Origin: Bacillota bacterium
Lineage (GTDB): Bacteria; Bacillota_E; Sulfobacillia; Sulfobacillales; Sulfobacillaceae
Length of the DNA stretch: 6,114 nt
Assembly (NCBI GenBank): GCA_021802375.1
Contig: JAKAAL010000288.1
Span: 1 to 6,114 of the forward strand
Direction: 5' to 3'
Below, one piece after another: positions 5,854-6,114 of this stretch. The notes under the pieces were generated by a model. It was not told the origin of the DNA. It did not search any database and saw nothing but the letters and a program-made list of their open reading frames with translations. Each line of letters starts with the position of its first letter. The first letter of the stretch is position 1. The translations under genes were made by a program, and so were the position numbers.

Positions 5854-6114
5854 CTATTGCACGGGATTTAAACTCAATTGCCCAAACTCAATCTTCAAGC
5901 CGTCCACGGTGGGCTGCCAGCGGCTATCCTCGGGAGTGACTCCGGTCACGGCCACTACCGCCGCTTCCACCACATTGGTTCCAAATGACCGCCCTTCCAG
6001 CACGGGCGTCGTAGTGACCAAAAGCCTCACTCCGCGGCGCCGAAGTTGCTCCACATCGTCCGTCGTAGTGGTGTTGGTGACCACGACTTTGCCTGCCAAA
6101 GTACGGGGAAGATA
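5854..6114 (-). CDS. C-terminal fragment of a quinate/shikimate 5-dehydrogenase-like protein
   Basis: The frame is open from the right window edge to TAG at 5854. It gives the last 86 residues of a longer protein; its N-terminus lies outside. The fragment begins YLPRTLAGKVVVTNTTTT, continues with an EQLRRRGVRLLVTTTPVLEGRSFGTN segment and ends in a short acidic and hydrophobic tail. The G-R-S-F-G-T-N-V-x-E-A motif, preceded by 'T-T-T-P', resembles the C-terminus of a family annotated as quinate 5-dehydrogenase in many Firmicutes. That name is itself poorly supported by biochemistry. A TTG within the fragment (6099) is not a credible start. The gene is followed after 45 nt by the SCP2-like gene on the same strand with no terminator between, so co-transcription is likely. 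The call rests on motif memory and a fragment, so function is uncertain. Confidence 0.5.
   Translation of the reverse strand, partial: YLPRTLAGKVVVTNTTTTDDVEQLRRRGVRLLVTTTPVLEGRSFGTNVVEAAVVAVTGVTPEDSRWQPTVDGLKIEFGQLSLNPVQ

Overview
The window looks like ordinary chromosomal DNA from a moderately GC-rich bacterium. It has almost no spare sequence, strong GGAGG-type ribosome binding sites and one consensus -10 box. Three things point to an aerobic, Gram-positive-type organism of the Firmicutes: a YaaH/SleL-like family 18 glycosidase, a Bacillus-type heme A synthase with both extracytoplasmic cysteine pairs, and a small SCP2-like protein. A Sulfobacillus-like lineage would fit, but this is inference from gene content and composition; no marker gene here settles it.

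Left part (1-3126). A membrane-anchored GH18 glycosidase reads leftward from 934 and runs off the left edge. It diverges across a 100-bp promoter region from a two-component pair reading rightward: an OmpR-family response regulator (1035-1718) and its membrane histidine kinase (1711-3126). The two genes overlap by 8 bp. All phosphotransfer residues are in place, so the pair should work. Its stimulus and targets cannot be read from the sequence; the divergent GH18 gene and the operon itself are the nearest candidates.

Right part (3098-6114). Everything reads leftward. In transcription order: the C-terminal end of a protein resembling Firmicutes 'quinate 5-dehydrogenase' (from the right edge to 5854), a small SCP2-like protein (5464-5808), an APC-superfamily amino acid permease (4103-5461, only 2 nt after the SCP2 stop), a 99-bp gap, and heme A synthase ctaA (3098-4003). 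ctaA ends tail-to-tail with the kinase gene and overlaps it by 29 bp, so no separate terminator fits between them. The first three genes may form one transcript. ctaA probably has its own leader, with a strong Shine-Dalgarno and a GTG start.

No RNA gene, mobile element, CRISPR array or pseudogene was seen. No stretch over 300 bases lacks a gene. The most unusual structure is a perfect 13-bp inverted repeat with a 2-nt loop inside the SCP2-like gene. I do not see a convincing undescribed multi-gene system here.
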